NCBI GenBank assembly: GCA_947172415.1 | Contig: OX359192.1 | Location: 1,738,501-1,802,500, forward strand | DNA: 64,000 nt | From: Chondrosia reniformis | Lineage: Eukaryota > Porifera > Demospongiae > Chondrillida > Chondrillidae | Direction of reading: 5' to 3' | Part shown: positions 11,246-23,500 of the stretch, piece by piece | Layout of the letters: each line of letters opens with the position of its first letter | Position numbering within the stretch: position 1 is the first letter of the stretch | Notes under the pieces: model-generated | Databases searched by the model: none | Seen by the model: the letters and a program-made list of their open reading frames with translations, nothing else | What the model was told of the DNA's origin: nothing | Translations under genes and position numbers: made by a program

Positions 11246-14200
11246 TTAAGGACTACTGGGTCTTGATCGTTTAGCTTTCGGTGCCTCTTCCCTTTCCTCA
11301 TGTCTGTGAAGTATCTGTGCTTGTGAGATACTTTCTGAATGGGGATTACTGCCTTGGACTTGGTCTTGCTGTTGCATGTACTGCTGGTGTAGCTGCAGTA
11401 TTTGCTGCACCATTTCAAGGGATTGCTGCCTCTTAAAAAGGTGGACACCTGTATCAGTGGGTACTTCGGACTTTTCTGCTTCCATAAGATGTTGATTTGG
11501 TGCATGGAAAGATGGCGGGACATCCAGGGAAGATGGCTGAGGCGTAACAAGAATAGGAGGTCCAAATTTTAAAGTTCCACTTCCACTAGATGTCTGTAGA
11601 TTCTGAAAATTCAGTGGAAAAGTCAGCAAAGCCTCGCCAGCTGTAGCTGATGCTGATGGTACAGCATTTATATCTTGTAGAAGGCTTGCCAGGCCTGGTG
11701 TTGCAAGATTGATACCAGGGGTATTAACTGAATCTAGTGATATGGGAATAGTAAAATTTCCGGAAGAATCAAACTGCCCCTGTCCTGTATTGATAAGACT
11801 ACTCAGTACTGAAGGTGAGAGCATGTTACTGGGAACATTTGGCTGTAAAAAGAACACAAATAAACATATTATCTGTCAACAAAATATTGTATACAGCAGT
11901 CAACAAATCAAAAAGATTTTAGAGTGACAGAATCAACAAGACTGGATAATCTCTAGTTATGTGTATAATTCTATTAGTGCCACTTTAATAACTGGGAACT
12001 ATGGCTTCCAGAGACCCCTAACCTGACAAAACCAGAGAAATGAAGTACACAAAACCTTAAGTACACACAGGATACAGTGTAGACACTACTATATAGCAAC
12101 ACCTGTAAGGAATCATATATACGTACCTACGTATGATAAGCAAAAATCATCACTGAAAAGTATTATGCCAAATGTATGTATATACATAAGTACATATATG
12201 ATACAAGTTAAATCAAAGAAACAAAGTTTATTACTGTAAAATGCATATTAATTACTGCCTGCAAGTTGTTCATATCATTATAATACAAGAATGTACAAAG
12301 GTTAAACTTGTATCAAACACGCATAAAAGGAACAGTAATGATGACAACCTTTCCTTGTCAGTATCATAGTAGTAGGGTACTATACAGATAAGACTGAGCT
12401 TAATCACAGTAACCCATTTTGTACATACATACGTAGGTAGGTACATATATAGTACAGTACAGATCAATGAAGGTAATAGTAAAAGATGGAATAAAAAGAA
12501 AAAGGAAAATACATGTATGTATTGACAATCAAGGCACATTAAATCATTACAATCTAGTCGAAGAAGGATAAACAAATCCAAGTATGTAGTATCTTAGGAT
12601 AACTGTAAACTGCCATCACATTAAAGATACTATACAACTACTAATTAACTGGATTACCATTAAAAACTAATGCATTATTATCAGAGAATACATATGCATG
12701 CATGTTCGTAGATACATAAGTGGATATTCCTTAACCACAGATCCCTCTATAAACATTGAAAACAGCAAAGTGCTAACCAAACAACTATCATAGTTTAACC
12801 ATTTCAGAATAAACTCACAAATTCATTATCGTCTTGGTCCATGTTAGGGGATTACAATGACTGTAAAGTACGTATGACCCAGCAGTGTACAATAATAACA
12901 CAGCCTTACAGATTGGTGATCATTGCGATACCTGAGATTTTGGATTTCTGGTTTATTTGGCATACTGAATACACACAGTTCTATAGTAGTAAACTGACAG
13001 TATAAACAACTTTTACTGTTTTATTTTTATTTTCGGTGGTGGAGGGGAATATGATGTGGCTACGTATTTACAGTGTACCAAGAACATCATACAAATACCA
13101 GACAATTATCCTAAAGTCTGAAAAAGCACCATTTACTGTATACTAATTTGCATATGCAATTGTTACTGTAATGTCCTTTCATTATAACTCACTTCATGGC
13201 CATCTTAAACCAAGTACAGTAACATACCACATTACAAAGAAAATTGCACTCCTTAGCAATTATCATTATCAACCTTAGCTAATGTACACAATTATTTTAC
13301 TTTCGATTATATCACCTGTGAAAAGATTCTAAGAAAGTGGATCTCTAACTTTACTGTATGTTTTAAAAACATATCTACAAAGGTTACTAATTGGGGTCTC
13401 AAGCTAAAATTGAGGAACAAGGTATGCATGGTAGTATACACTCATTCATCATGAAATCAAATATCAAATTATGAGACAACTTTCACTTTAAATATGACAA
13501 AGAAATCATGTAGGATAATGATCAATGTCAACACCATGGTGTAACAAAGGCCCTGCTGGTTGGGCAGTTTCTTACCCTAGGAGAGTATTCCTTCATTCCT
13601 GGAGTAACTACTGAGAGTTTCGGTCTCTTTTCAGTGCCTTCGTTCCCAATTTCAGCTAAAGCCTCACCAACAGTGCTTGGATTTGACCCAGAGCTCCTGA
13701 AGAAATATATTGAAATAGTTAACAGGAGCAACTGAAGGAAAGAATGTTACTATAAATTTATTTACTTTTGGGCTTCAGCTGAATTGAGCTTTATAGTACC
13801 ACCGCCAGGAAGGTGTAACTTTAGTGCCGGGTTTTTGAATGCTTGCAGTCTAGGTGGAGTCTGGGTGATTGGTTTAGGGGGAGGCATGTGCACACCCAGG
13901 TCGGAGGGAACACTTTTGAAATTCTGACTTGCCTCACCTCCAGAAGACGAAGATGTAGAGCCTGAAGTACACGTAGATACATATGTGCATAACATCTACA
14001 ATTTACCTAATCTCAAAGAACTGCTTAATGTACTGTAAGTACATATTATAAATCAACTTATAACTACGTATATATAGAAGATATGGTACACATCTAAACA
14101 TATCTACAGAGTTTACTATAGGTATGTAATCTACATTACAGAGACTTGTGTGGCGAGTTTCAGACTCTAAGCAGGATAGTCACAGACAGACAGACAGTTA

Positions 14201-17200
14201 ATTCATTAGAAAAGAAACTTGATTTGAAAGCTAGAGAAAGTGGGCACCAAGTGTTGACACCTGACAGAGTCAGTGTAGCATCACAAAAGGTCAAGCTTGG
14301 GAATATGTACTCAGATCAGCATGCCTCCTCCCTCAGAGGCATTTCTGGTGGACACATGGTAACAACCGCACAGTCACTGGACAGTCAACAGAGAATTATA
14401 CTGTAGGTAATACGCTATGTGGTTATATGACGTCAACAGTTATAAAAAGTGTTCCGATCACTTTTCACTTTACAGGTAAAGATTAATGACTCATAGCATC
14501 ACTTTTTAAATATACGTACTAGATTAGTATCAATACACTTACTAAATTAATATCAATATACGTATTGTACATACTATATCAACAGATGACACAGTAAAGT
14601 ATGGAAATACCCAATTTCATTGTTTTGTTGCAAATTATCACTTTCTATCAGATAAAACTCACACAATGTACAATACCCCTTCACATATAATCACATTTAA
14701 TCTAGCAACAACTATGTAACTACATACGTACGTATACCCATCAAGCATCAATTGAACAACTAGATGACCAGCTATAAAAATGAAAACTTTGTAGCATGAA
14801 TTCATCACTAACCTTCACTACTAGATGGTGCTACTTTGGGTGAAGAAGAGGAAACAGGTACAGCCACGGGCATAGCCTGTGGGACACCAGTTGGATGCAC
14901 TCCTACAGGACCAATTCCCTTGAGAAGAAATGAAGTACGTACATACGTATGAACTTCGACTGCACACAAGCACGTTTCTAATACATATGTATATACGTAC
15001 ATACTTGTAGGTTTAAGCAATTACACAGACTTACATAAATAGGAGATCTACATATTCCTTTAAGAATGAGATATACGTACGTACATATGTACGTATGTAC
15101 GGACGTAATACACAGTAATTTGTACTCACCAAATGAGGTTTAACTTGTGGCATTTGGTAATGAGGTCTTGGTGGAAAGTCTACATCGTGTGCATTTATAT
15201 ACTAAACAGGCAGGAAAAGATTGATTTTTAAAATGAATATTTGTACATATACACAAACATTACAATCATACATACTTGCCTATCATACTAACGTATCAAC
15301 ATAACAATTCATATTTTATCAAAGAATTGCTTGGAATTTTTTGATAGCTGAACAAAAACTATATATCTATAAACGTACATATGCAATTACGTACATACAC
15401 ATGGATAAATACAAGGCCCAAAAAATTATTTAGCTTGAAGTGCATAAATTATGTGTACATAATACATAATACATATTTGTGATAAGTACGTACGTATGTA
15501 TGTTTCTACTGTTATACTTAACTAACATTATCATCTCCATCTTCATCTGGTGATTGAGCAGATCCATGCTTATTGTTACGTTTAACTATGTCCTACACAA
15601 GGACAAGAAGTGAAATTATACACGTACAAATGTACAGAAATCTACTGTACACATGCAAAATATGGACAAATGAAGATCCCTTTCCTTCATGCAGTGCAGA
15701 CTTGCGTAGTCACTGCAAAGGATGGTGCACGTACACATGCACATATATAGTATGGCTAATAGCAAACACACTTTCAGTGACTTTTGATATGGGATACTTA
15801 ATTATTTAAATTATTACAAGAAACAGCAAAATATGGTTCCTACTACATTGGCATAATATTAGAAAAAGGTGACTGCTAGCATATCTACATAAGTGGGTAC
15901 CATATCTACATAAGGGGTAGCATACCTACATAAGGGGTAGCATACCTACATAAGGGGTAGCATACCTACATAAGGGGTAGCATACCTACATAAGGGGTAG
16001 CATACCTACATAAGGGGTAGCATACCTACATAAGGGGTAGCATACCTACATAAGGGGTAGCATACCTACATAAGGGGTAGCATACCTACATAAGGGGTAG
16101 CATACCTACATAAGGGGTAGCATACCTACATAAGGGGTAGCATACCTACATAAGGGGTACCATACCTACATAAGGGGTAGCATACCTACATAAGGGGTAG
16201 CATACCTACATAAGGGGTAGCATACCTACATAAGGGGTAGCATACCTACATAAGGGGTACCATACCTACATAAGGGGTAGCATACCTACATAAGGGGTAG
16301 CATACCTACATAAGGGGTAGCATACCTACATAAGGGGTAGCATACCTACATAAGGGGTAGCATACCTACATAAGGGGTAGCATACCTACATAAGGGGTAG
16401 CATACCTACATAAGGGGTAGCATACCTACATAAGGGGTAGCATACCTACATAAGGGGTAGCATACCTACATAAGGGGTAGCATACCTACATAAGGGGTAG
16501 CATACCTACATAAGGGGTAGCATACCTACATAAGGGGTACCATACCTACATAAGGGGTAGCATACCTACATAAGGGGTAGCATACCTACATAAGGGGTAG
16601 CATACCTACATAAGGGGTAGCATACCTATATAAGGGGTAGCATACCTACATAAGGGGTACCATGTTTTAAAGAGTATTTACAGTATGTACATACATATGT
16701 ACATACCTCGTGTACATCAGCATTGCTCTTGTTTTCATACGGTTCTTGGATTTCTGTGTATTTCATCAGTATTTCGTTGATATTTGAACTGCCATACTGA
16801 TAAAGCTTTTGGTTACTTCCTATGATGATGACTGCAACATCCACTCCACACAAGATACTCAACTCATAAGCTTTCTTTAGCAATCCATGCTTTCGTTTAC
16901 TGAATGTAATCTACACAATGAGATAAGAACAGCAGATAACTAGATATGTACGTACGTACGTATGTATTCCAAAAGACAATTCTTTAATAAGGATAAAATA
17001 GGGGACGTTAAGATCAAAAGTATATCTTAAGCTCAGATGTTTCATTAGTGGACTCTGGATATTATTAAATCAGATGAAAAGGAATTCCAGAGAGTGAGCA
17101 AGGTGGAATGATTCAAACCAGGGCCATCCTATGTACGTACGTATGTACATACGTAACATTATACCCATGGATATTTGATTACACATTTTCAATTTACACT

Positions 17201-17672
17201 CAGCTTCTCAGTGAAGCATCTCAAACATACATAATTACGTAGTGGAACATCTGTACGTACGTATGTACTTCATATTCATCCTCTTAACTGTAAGCATGTA
17301 CACATATAGCTAGTAAGTAGTCATAAATCTTTGAAAACGCATGCAAGACCAAGCGGTTATACATTTCAAATACGTATCCTTGTCTCTCTATGCTAAATCT
17401 AGGACCCTTATTTACACTATTTTGGCGCCAAAAGTTAAATAAGGTGTTAACTGAGATACATGACACAAATACATATCTACGTATATTGCCCCACCACAAT
17501 CTAACAACTTCTGTTGCCCCTATAAATACTTACGTACATACGTACATATAAACTTCAAGTCAGTGTCACTATGAGCCTGTCAATAGATAACTAGCAACGT
17601 ACGTATGTACACACATACTTGTCTGCTCCTTTCCTCCGAGATTCTAGCAATGTCTATCTTCTTACGACCCAT
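11246..17672 (-). CDS. MEF2: MEF2 MADS-box transcription factor
   Basis: Eight exons in consistent phase: 17672-17619, 16910-16707, 15592-15527, 15201-15130, 14918-14813, 13961-13766, 13696-13576 and 11842-11246, about 470 aa, normal for MEF2. Exon 1 starts MGRKKIDIARISEERSRQ. Exon 2 gives ITFSKRKHGLLKKAYELSIL, then the MEF2-specific domain (EILMKYTEIQEPYENKSNAD), compared with LLKYTEYNEPHESRTNSD in vertebrates. The MADS box binds YTAWWWWTAR sites as a dimer, and the MEF2 domain recruits HDACs and cofactors. The rest is Ser/Pro/Gln-rich activation sequence ending in a basic KAKRSRPSSP tail that could act as a nuclear localisation signal. The exon 1/2 junction falls after RQ, inside the MADS box. 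Intron 2 contains a roughly 39-copy tandem array, and intron 7 is unusually long (1.7 kb). Confidence 0.95.
14137..14406 (+). other. Open frame antisense to MEF2, in intron 5 (unassigned)
   Basis: A plus-strand frame of about 89 codons following a good acceptor (CTACATTACAG at 14131) and ending TAG next to GTAATA. It reads CGEFQTLSRIVTDRQ, then a Leu/Lys-rich stretch (NSLEKKLDLKARES), and is less AT-rich than the surrounding intron. There is no ATG near its beginning and no family match I recognise. It could be the last exon of a nested gene, an exonised repeat, or chance. Confidence 0.25.
15879..16666. repeat. 20-bp tandem array in MEF2 intron 2, about 39 copies
   Basis: Near-perfect head-to-tail repeats of ACCTACATAAGGGGTAGCAT. 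A few units carry a single G-to-C change (GGGGTAC for GGGGTAG), and the outermost units are slightly diverged. The homogeneity means recent expansion. The array fills most of the intron between the MADS/MEF2-domain exon and exon 3. Confidence 0.97.
16988..17110. mobile_element. Degraded copy of foldback MITE M1
   Basis: Starts AAAATAGGGGACGTTAAGATC and continues GTGGACTCTGGATATTA, matching the left arm of the element at 18018-18250. The other arm is lost. It lies in MEF2 intron 1. Confidence 0.5.
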
Positions 17673-17774
17673 GTTTCAGAAAGCTAATGAACGAGACAAA
17701 GATAATCATTAAGCCAAAGAACAATGGGACACCAAGACACCATGCAATCTACGTACGTACGTACGTACTACATG

Positions 17775-17937
17775 CAGGGCTGCATATAGGGGGCATTCCC
17801 CCCTAGGACTGATTTTGCCCCCGACCCTAGACTTTTAGGAACCCCCAAAACTACTTTGACATCCTCATACCATTCCCCCTAAATTTTAAAAATTTCCATT
17901 TTGCCCCCTCTGGCCTGAAGTTCTGCATGCGGCCCTG
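17775..17937. mobile_element. Short foldback MITE with CAGGGC termini
   Basis: The ends read CAGGGCTGCAT and, inverted, CAGGGCCGCATGCAGAAC. C-rich tracts (GCATTCCCCCC, TTGCCCCC) and AAATTTTAAAAATTT lie between them. CAGGG-type termini suggest a hAT-like non-autonomous element. No exact target duplication is visible, so the family is inference. It sits 100 bp upstream of MEF2 exon 1. Confidence 0.55.
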
Positions 17938-18017
17938 AACATGTATGCATGAACAGCTTGTGGTTTCCTTATCAGCAGATAAGGGGTACAGCCAAAAGTG
18001 TGGCTGACCACTAATAT

Positions 18018-18250
18018 GGAAAAATAGGGGAACTTTAAGATCAAAAACCAATCTTAAAGCATCAATATGATCATCGTTGAACTCTGGATATTACCCCTGG
18101 TTCCCATCAAGTGAACTTTGGTTCCTCCCATTAGCTCATTGCACTCCTCAGGAAACACACGAGTGAGCAGGGGTAATATCCAGAGTTTAATGATGATCAT
18201 ATCGATGCTTTAAGATTGGCTTTTGATCTTAAAGTTTTCCTATTTTTCCA
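18018..18250. mobile_element. Complete foldback MITE M1
   Basis: Two inverted arms of about 80 bp (GGAAAAATAGGGGAACTTTA at the left end, and the same inverted at the right) surround a short centre. The arms share TTAAGATC, GATGATCAT and ACTCTGGATATTACCCCTG. A longer relative is at 56096-56450, with fragments at 6415 and 16988. No transposase is present in the window. Confidence 0.8.
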
Positions 18251-19340
18251 ACCAGACTACTAATTGCTCCATTCATTACTCTGGGTGTCTTATATAATGC
18301 CAGTCTCTCACAGGAGATAGTAAACTGGAACCACTCAAATGGTTGGCTCAAAGTACGTAAATGTGAAAAATGCTTAGCTAATGATCATCCGTAGGAAGGG
18401 AAGAGTAGAATGTCAGAGTCTGGTATTATGAAGCGTGCACACATTTAGGGTAGTATGCAGGGCACATCTGTAAATAAAATTGCGCAATGCCTATGAAAGC
18501 TTTAATATGCTGATGGATAATCACTGGATGATCCAGCGGTTGCCACTAAATAGGACTTTGGCCTCCCTACAACAAAGACTTCCTTTGGTTAGCTTGTGTT
18601 TATATGGCACTCCAGTGCAAGGTCTAGTACCTTTCTCACTACCTACAATATCGAGCAGAACTCTCTCTTCTCTGAGGGCGCTTCTATACCTAGAGCATCT
18701 TCTCCCATATTGGTGTTACAGAGGGTTCTGTTTCAATATTATATCGTAACTCTTCGGTCTAGATCTACTAGTGAAAATACTATTAGTCGGTAAAGGTTTA
18801 TTGACACTGTGTATCAGTAGCGGGGTCATACTAAAAGCCCTGCGAGCAGTACAGCAGGGAAAGTAAATTGAAAGGGGTTTAGTACGAATCGTGAAATGAG
18901 TCAAAACAGACACACACGCCTCCTGCTCGCTCCACCGCAATTATATACCAAACCCTTACAATACCCGCTGCAAAAGCGACACAGGCTTTATAACCATTTC
19001 ACAAACTATTTTTAGCCAATGACGAGACTTGACCGTGTAGCTATTTTTGAGACTATTTCAAATTAGTCTGAAAACTCACCAATAACTCTGAGGTTCTTTA
19101 AATATCCACAGAATATCAAAATGGCTTGAATATCACAATAGATAGAGGGCGAAAAGACGTTCCTTACACCGACAAAACCTTTAAAAATTGTTCAGATTTT
19201 GTAAACAGTTTTTTCCATATATGGAAGTGGAATCACGTGAGTCCACGTGTTCGGTTAATGACTTATTAGAATTTACTTGACAGGCAGTCTATAAGCGAAA
19301 GGTATGTATACCCTCAATCTTGAAGTTTACTTAGAGTCTT
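18251..19340. other. Spacer between MEF2 and TTI1, no gene recognised
   Basis: Moderately GC-balanced sequence with several short frames (18480-18749 on +, 18716-18940 on -) that show no domain, no start context and no splice-site partners. It is likely to include the upstream regulatory regions of the divergent MEF2 and TTI1 genes. Confidence 0.35.
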
Positions 19341-19524
19341 ACTAATATTTATTCCTTTTTAGGTGTGTTTTTGCATTTAAAGACGAACCTCACTGTAACA
19401 TTCCTTGTCATGGTTTGAGTATCTTGTATCGTTATATCTGTCTTCATCTTCCTGTGGACTTTCTTCTTGGGCACCAAGCCTAAGCGCACTGCCGTAACAG
19501 TCCCGGAAACAAGCAACGCAGAAG
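19341..19524 (+). other. Candidate 5' untranslated exon of TTI1
   Basis: A strong donor (CAGAAG|GTAAGTG) at 19524/19525 has no coding partner upstream, and the next strong acceptor in the same direction (TTTGTGTTTTAG at 20471-20482) lies just before the TTI1 ATG. A leader exon spliced over about 960 bp explains both. An alternative is a short membrane protein: a frame here encodes SVFIFLWTFFLGTKPKRTAV, but it has a TGA directly after its only nearby ATG. Confidence 0.35.
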
Positions 19525-20505
19525 GTAAGTGTAACCTCAATACAGTGACGGGGTGCTATGGGTAGCTACTTATTAGTAACTATAAAGCCTTCAATGTACT
19601 CCTTGGCTGTCGTATACGTAAGTCTAGAAGTGTATATTTTATACAGTGTGGACATATGGGTTTATGGCAATAATTGGCCAAAGTACTAGTAGCAATTCTA
19701 ATTAAAATGGCTACCAAAAATCACTTTACACAATTCAAGAATGACGAGTAAGGAACTATACATTTGCTGGAAGCCTATAGGCAATTCTAATTGCAAGCCA
19801 AATATAAATTCTCTTCCTTTGTCCTATTGGAGCCCAGACCATTGGATAATGCATGGTTCAGAGTACAAGAAACTGCTATTTAATTGTGGCTTCCTCGGTA
19901 TGCAAATACACTTACATCAGTGAGCATCCCATCCCATGTTCCTCATCAACTTGAAGTAGCTGTTGTAGTTATTGATATTGTATTCATCAAACTTCTATCG
20001 GCAAGATTCATTCAGTTATATTACTTTGATACTACATGCAGTACTACAATATTATTCAAGTTTTACCAAAAGTATCCTTCTACTTAAGAAGTCAGGGTTC
20101 GATGATGGTTGACACGTCCTTATAGTTTAACTAGAAACTTAACAAAATATAGCTTCTATTGATTGTATAAAGGTTCATTGCTACGTTGTTTGTATGATAG
20201 ATAGGTTATTGGGCTTTCAGTAGCAGCGTGAAACAATTAACTTATTTCAGGACGTATCGGTCCTATCTAGAATAGCTTCTATTCTCAAAAATTATTGTCA
20301 AAATCATGTAAAATATCTACACAACTAGTACAATTTTTATACCAATATCAGCAGCAGTCAGTGGTCTAAATTCTTCCATGAGCTACTAATACCATGATGC
20401 CTGTGGCTCTCATCAGTCTGAATACTGTTTAGACAGGTAGCTGGACACCTTCTAAATGTGTGTTTACCCCTTTGTGTTTTAGGATTGATACTAGTAAAGT
20501 GAAGT

Positions 20506-23500
20506 ATGGAAACTGTCGAAAATGACAATTTCAAAGACAACCAAATTTTCAAAATTCTACGTCCAGCATGTGTGCAAGTAATGAAAGAGCCCAGTGTCGT
20601 CAGTTTGGAACAGCTGAAGGCTGCTCTTACCACTGTGGACTCAATACCTCCGGAAATGACTGAGTATATCTTGTTTCCAATTAAGGTAATACTACTGAGA
20701 AAGAGTAGACTCCTTAAAGAATCAGCGGCTTTGGAGAGGTTATTATCAGTACTCCAAGAACTGTTGAAGAGGAGTACAATAGCTTTCATTGAAACTTTTG
20801 AGCAATTGTTTGATTTTTTCTGTTCCGTGCTAGATCAAAAGGCATCCCAGGATGTGTTGTTGCATGAACACTTGATTGAGGTTATTCTTACATCTCTCTG
20901 CCATTTGCTCTGGAGATCCAATGATGAGCTGTGTCAGTCACTTTATGATCCGAAAGGTGTTCCAAGGCTTGGCCACTGCCTTTTCTCTGTAATGAGTGTA
21001 TTGAACAAGCCACAGAGTAGAAATGTTAAATTGCTTTGCCTTAACATACTGATGGGATTGACATTATTTAGGATGTCAGTCGTAGACATAATACCAAAAG
21101 ATCTTCCCAAAATAACAGATCAAGCTGGTCAAAATCACAGTGACGTAGGGCATCCTGAGAAAGTTGAATACCACAATATTCAGTCCTGCTTGCTTTCTAA
21201 TTTGTCAACAGATACGTTTTTATCAACTATGTGTAGCATTTTACTAAGCAACAGGCATTTTGGGGTAGGCTCCCACTGTAGAGCCCTGGCAATCTTTTTC
21301 CCTGGCATTGTCACGTGTCTTGTAAAAGTTTTGTCAGGAAATTTAAGGACAGAATCTTTGGTGACTAGTGCTGTTCTTGCAGTTTTAAGTAGATTTATTT
21401 TGCTTGTATTACCAAGACAGTGGGACCCTGGCAACGACAAGCCTTTGCAGTGTGATTTTAAATCAAATGAATCAAATTTTGATGACCACTGGAAGTCTGT
21501 TGAAGCTAAAGAATGGCTAGAAAGCACTATGAAGAACATTGCTGCTTTGCTTCCCAAGGTTCTATCCCAGATGCTGCACTTACATTGGAGTGTTCGACTT
21601 TGTCTAGCAGTATTTTCATATTCTGTTACCCTCCATTCATGCCTTAGTGTAGACACATGTAAACTGCCGTGTTGTGAAAGCTTAATAGTGCTAACACAAG
21701 ATGAGAGGCGGGAGATAGGCCATGTTAGTGAATTGGCAGTCCATTCCCTAGCTACTAAGTTTGCAGAAGCCGGTTTTAAACATCAGACAGACTTCACAAC
21801 CTGGGTCATTAGGAATCTTCACAACCTTTGTAAAGGTTTTAAGGCGTACCTTCACGAAAGTGATACTGAAAAGGAGGCAGGCCTTAGATTGCTAGGTGGA
21901 TATTTAAGTACCCTGGGGCCATCTTCTTCTGCTATCACAAACTCAACCGTACACCTTTCCAAGTTGCTGCTGGTGATTTTAGACATCCTCAAACTGACTG
22001 CGATTGGTTATGATGTCAGTGGAGTGAGCAGTGATCACGATAAAGAGACGAGCACATTTGTGGCTGAGAAACTGCAATTTGCCAATTTCCACAGCCAAAA
22101 AGTTGAAAAGGCAGCCTATATGGTATGTAGGTTGCTCGGCCAGTATTGCCCGTTGTTTCCCATCACAGATTTACTGTTTGACATACTAAAGTCGGTTGAG
22201 GGTTACAAGAACGAAACTATTCTAGTCATGAAACATATTCTGCTGGGTAGTAGAGATGCTGTTCCTCAAGTAGGCCGTTACACTGAACAGCAAAGATTGC
22301 AGGAACTGACCCAAGTGGCTACCCATATATTAGACATGTTCTTAGGGCCGGCTAGTCCTAGTACCACTAGCCAGACTGTTCAAGGAGGACAGTACTTGAG
22401 AACGAGTGCTGACCCAAGATCCTCCAAGTTAAGCTGTTTTCAAAGCAGCACAATCCATGCAGTTCTAATGCTAGATGTTGTGAACTGCCTGGTCCTTGCT
22501 CTAGGGCTCCAATTTCAACCTCTACTTCAGAATGCCCTGTACCCCTTGCTTCAGAAGTTAGGTGATCCTGATCCAGCAGTATCCAATATGGCTGCTGTTG
22601 TATTACACTCAATAGCCACCACCTTGAAGTATGGAACAGTTGAAGAATTACTGAAGCAAAATGTAGACTACATAGTGAATCTGTTGAGTGTGCAGGTAAA
22701 GTACACAAGTGAGTACCCAGAATCTGTAGTAGTGCTAGGGACGCTGCTTAAGAGAGGTGGCAAGGAAATGCTTACGTTTACAACTGGCTGCATAAGTAGA
22801 GTGTTAACCGCTCTGGATACCTGCCAACAAGATCAACTGGAGAGAATCTGGGCCGTCTTACTAGTAGCCTCAGAGGTTATAGCTGAGGATTGCGCTAACA
22901 ATCAGTCTTCCTATTATCCGAAGAAGGAACCCACACCTAAATTCAAGGCTGATACATTGGAAATGGAATTAGCTGATTACTTCAATTCTACAGTTAAATC
23001 TTTAGCAAGAGAGGGAATGGCAGACACAGATCTACAGCAGACAGATAGGCTAGATAGTCCTCCTTATGCTGATGACTCCAAGACGCTCCCGACATCTCTT
23101 CAGGTTGCTACCAGTATTTTACCAAAGATCAAACATTTCATCACAATAGATTCACCTAAAGTCGTTGCCCTGGTCTTGAGGACTTGTGATCACTTGGTTT
23201 ATGCTCTGCAGAATGAATCATCCATTCTCCTTCCGGAAGTCCACAAGCTTTGGCCAGCACTCTTAAGCATCATTGATCACCAAAATCCTGTATTGGTTGG
23301 TAAAGCAGTTGCATTACTGAGAACCATTACCGATTGTAGCAAAGATTTCCTGCATCAACGCCTTTCTTCCAGTGTTTGGGGTAAACTGAATGCTTTGCTA
23401 AGGTCCTCATCCTCATCTAGTTGCAGAGCTGGGAAAGCTTACTCACACACTCAGAAATGTAAGCTACAAATGTCTCTCTTAAAAAATTTACACCAAATAT

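Noticed and set aside
12832-12880. Possible small exon (MDQDDNEF) in the long MEF2 intron 7
   Set aside because: It has a good donor, but the phase from the nearest acceptor gives a stop and it fits neither neighbouring exon.
16990-17110. CRISPR-like regular repeats near the MEF2 array
   Set aside because: The repeats are contiguous tandem units without spacers in a eukaryotic intron.
21180-22708. Minus-strand frames of 113-158 codons under TTI1
   Set aside because: Antisense shadows. The plus strand is a clear TTI1 orthologue.
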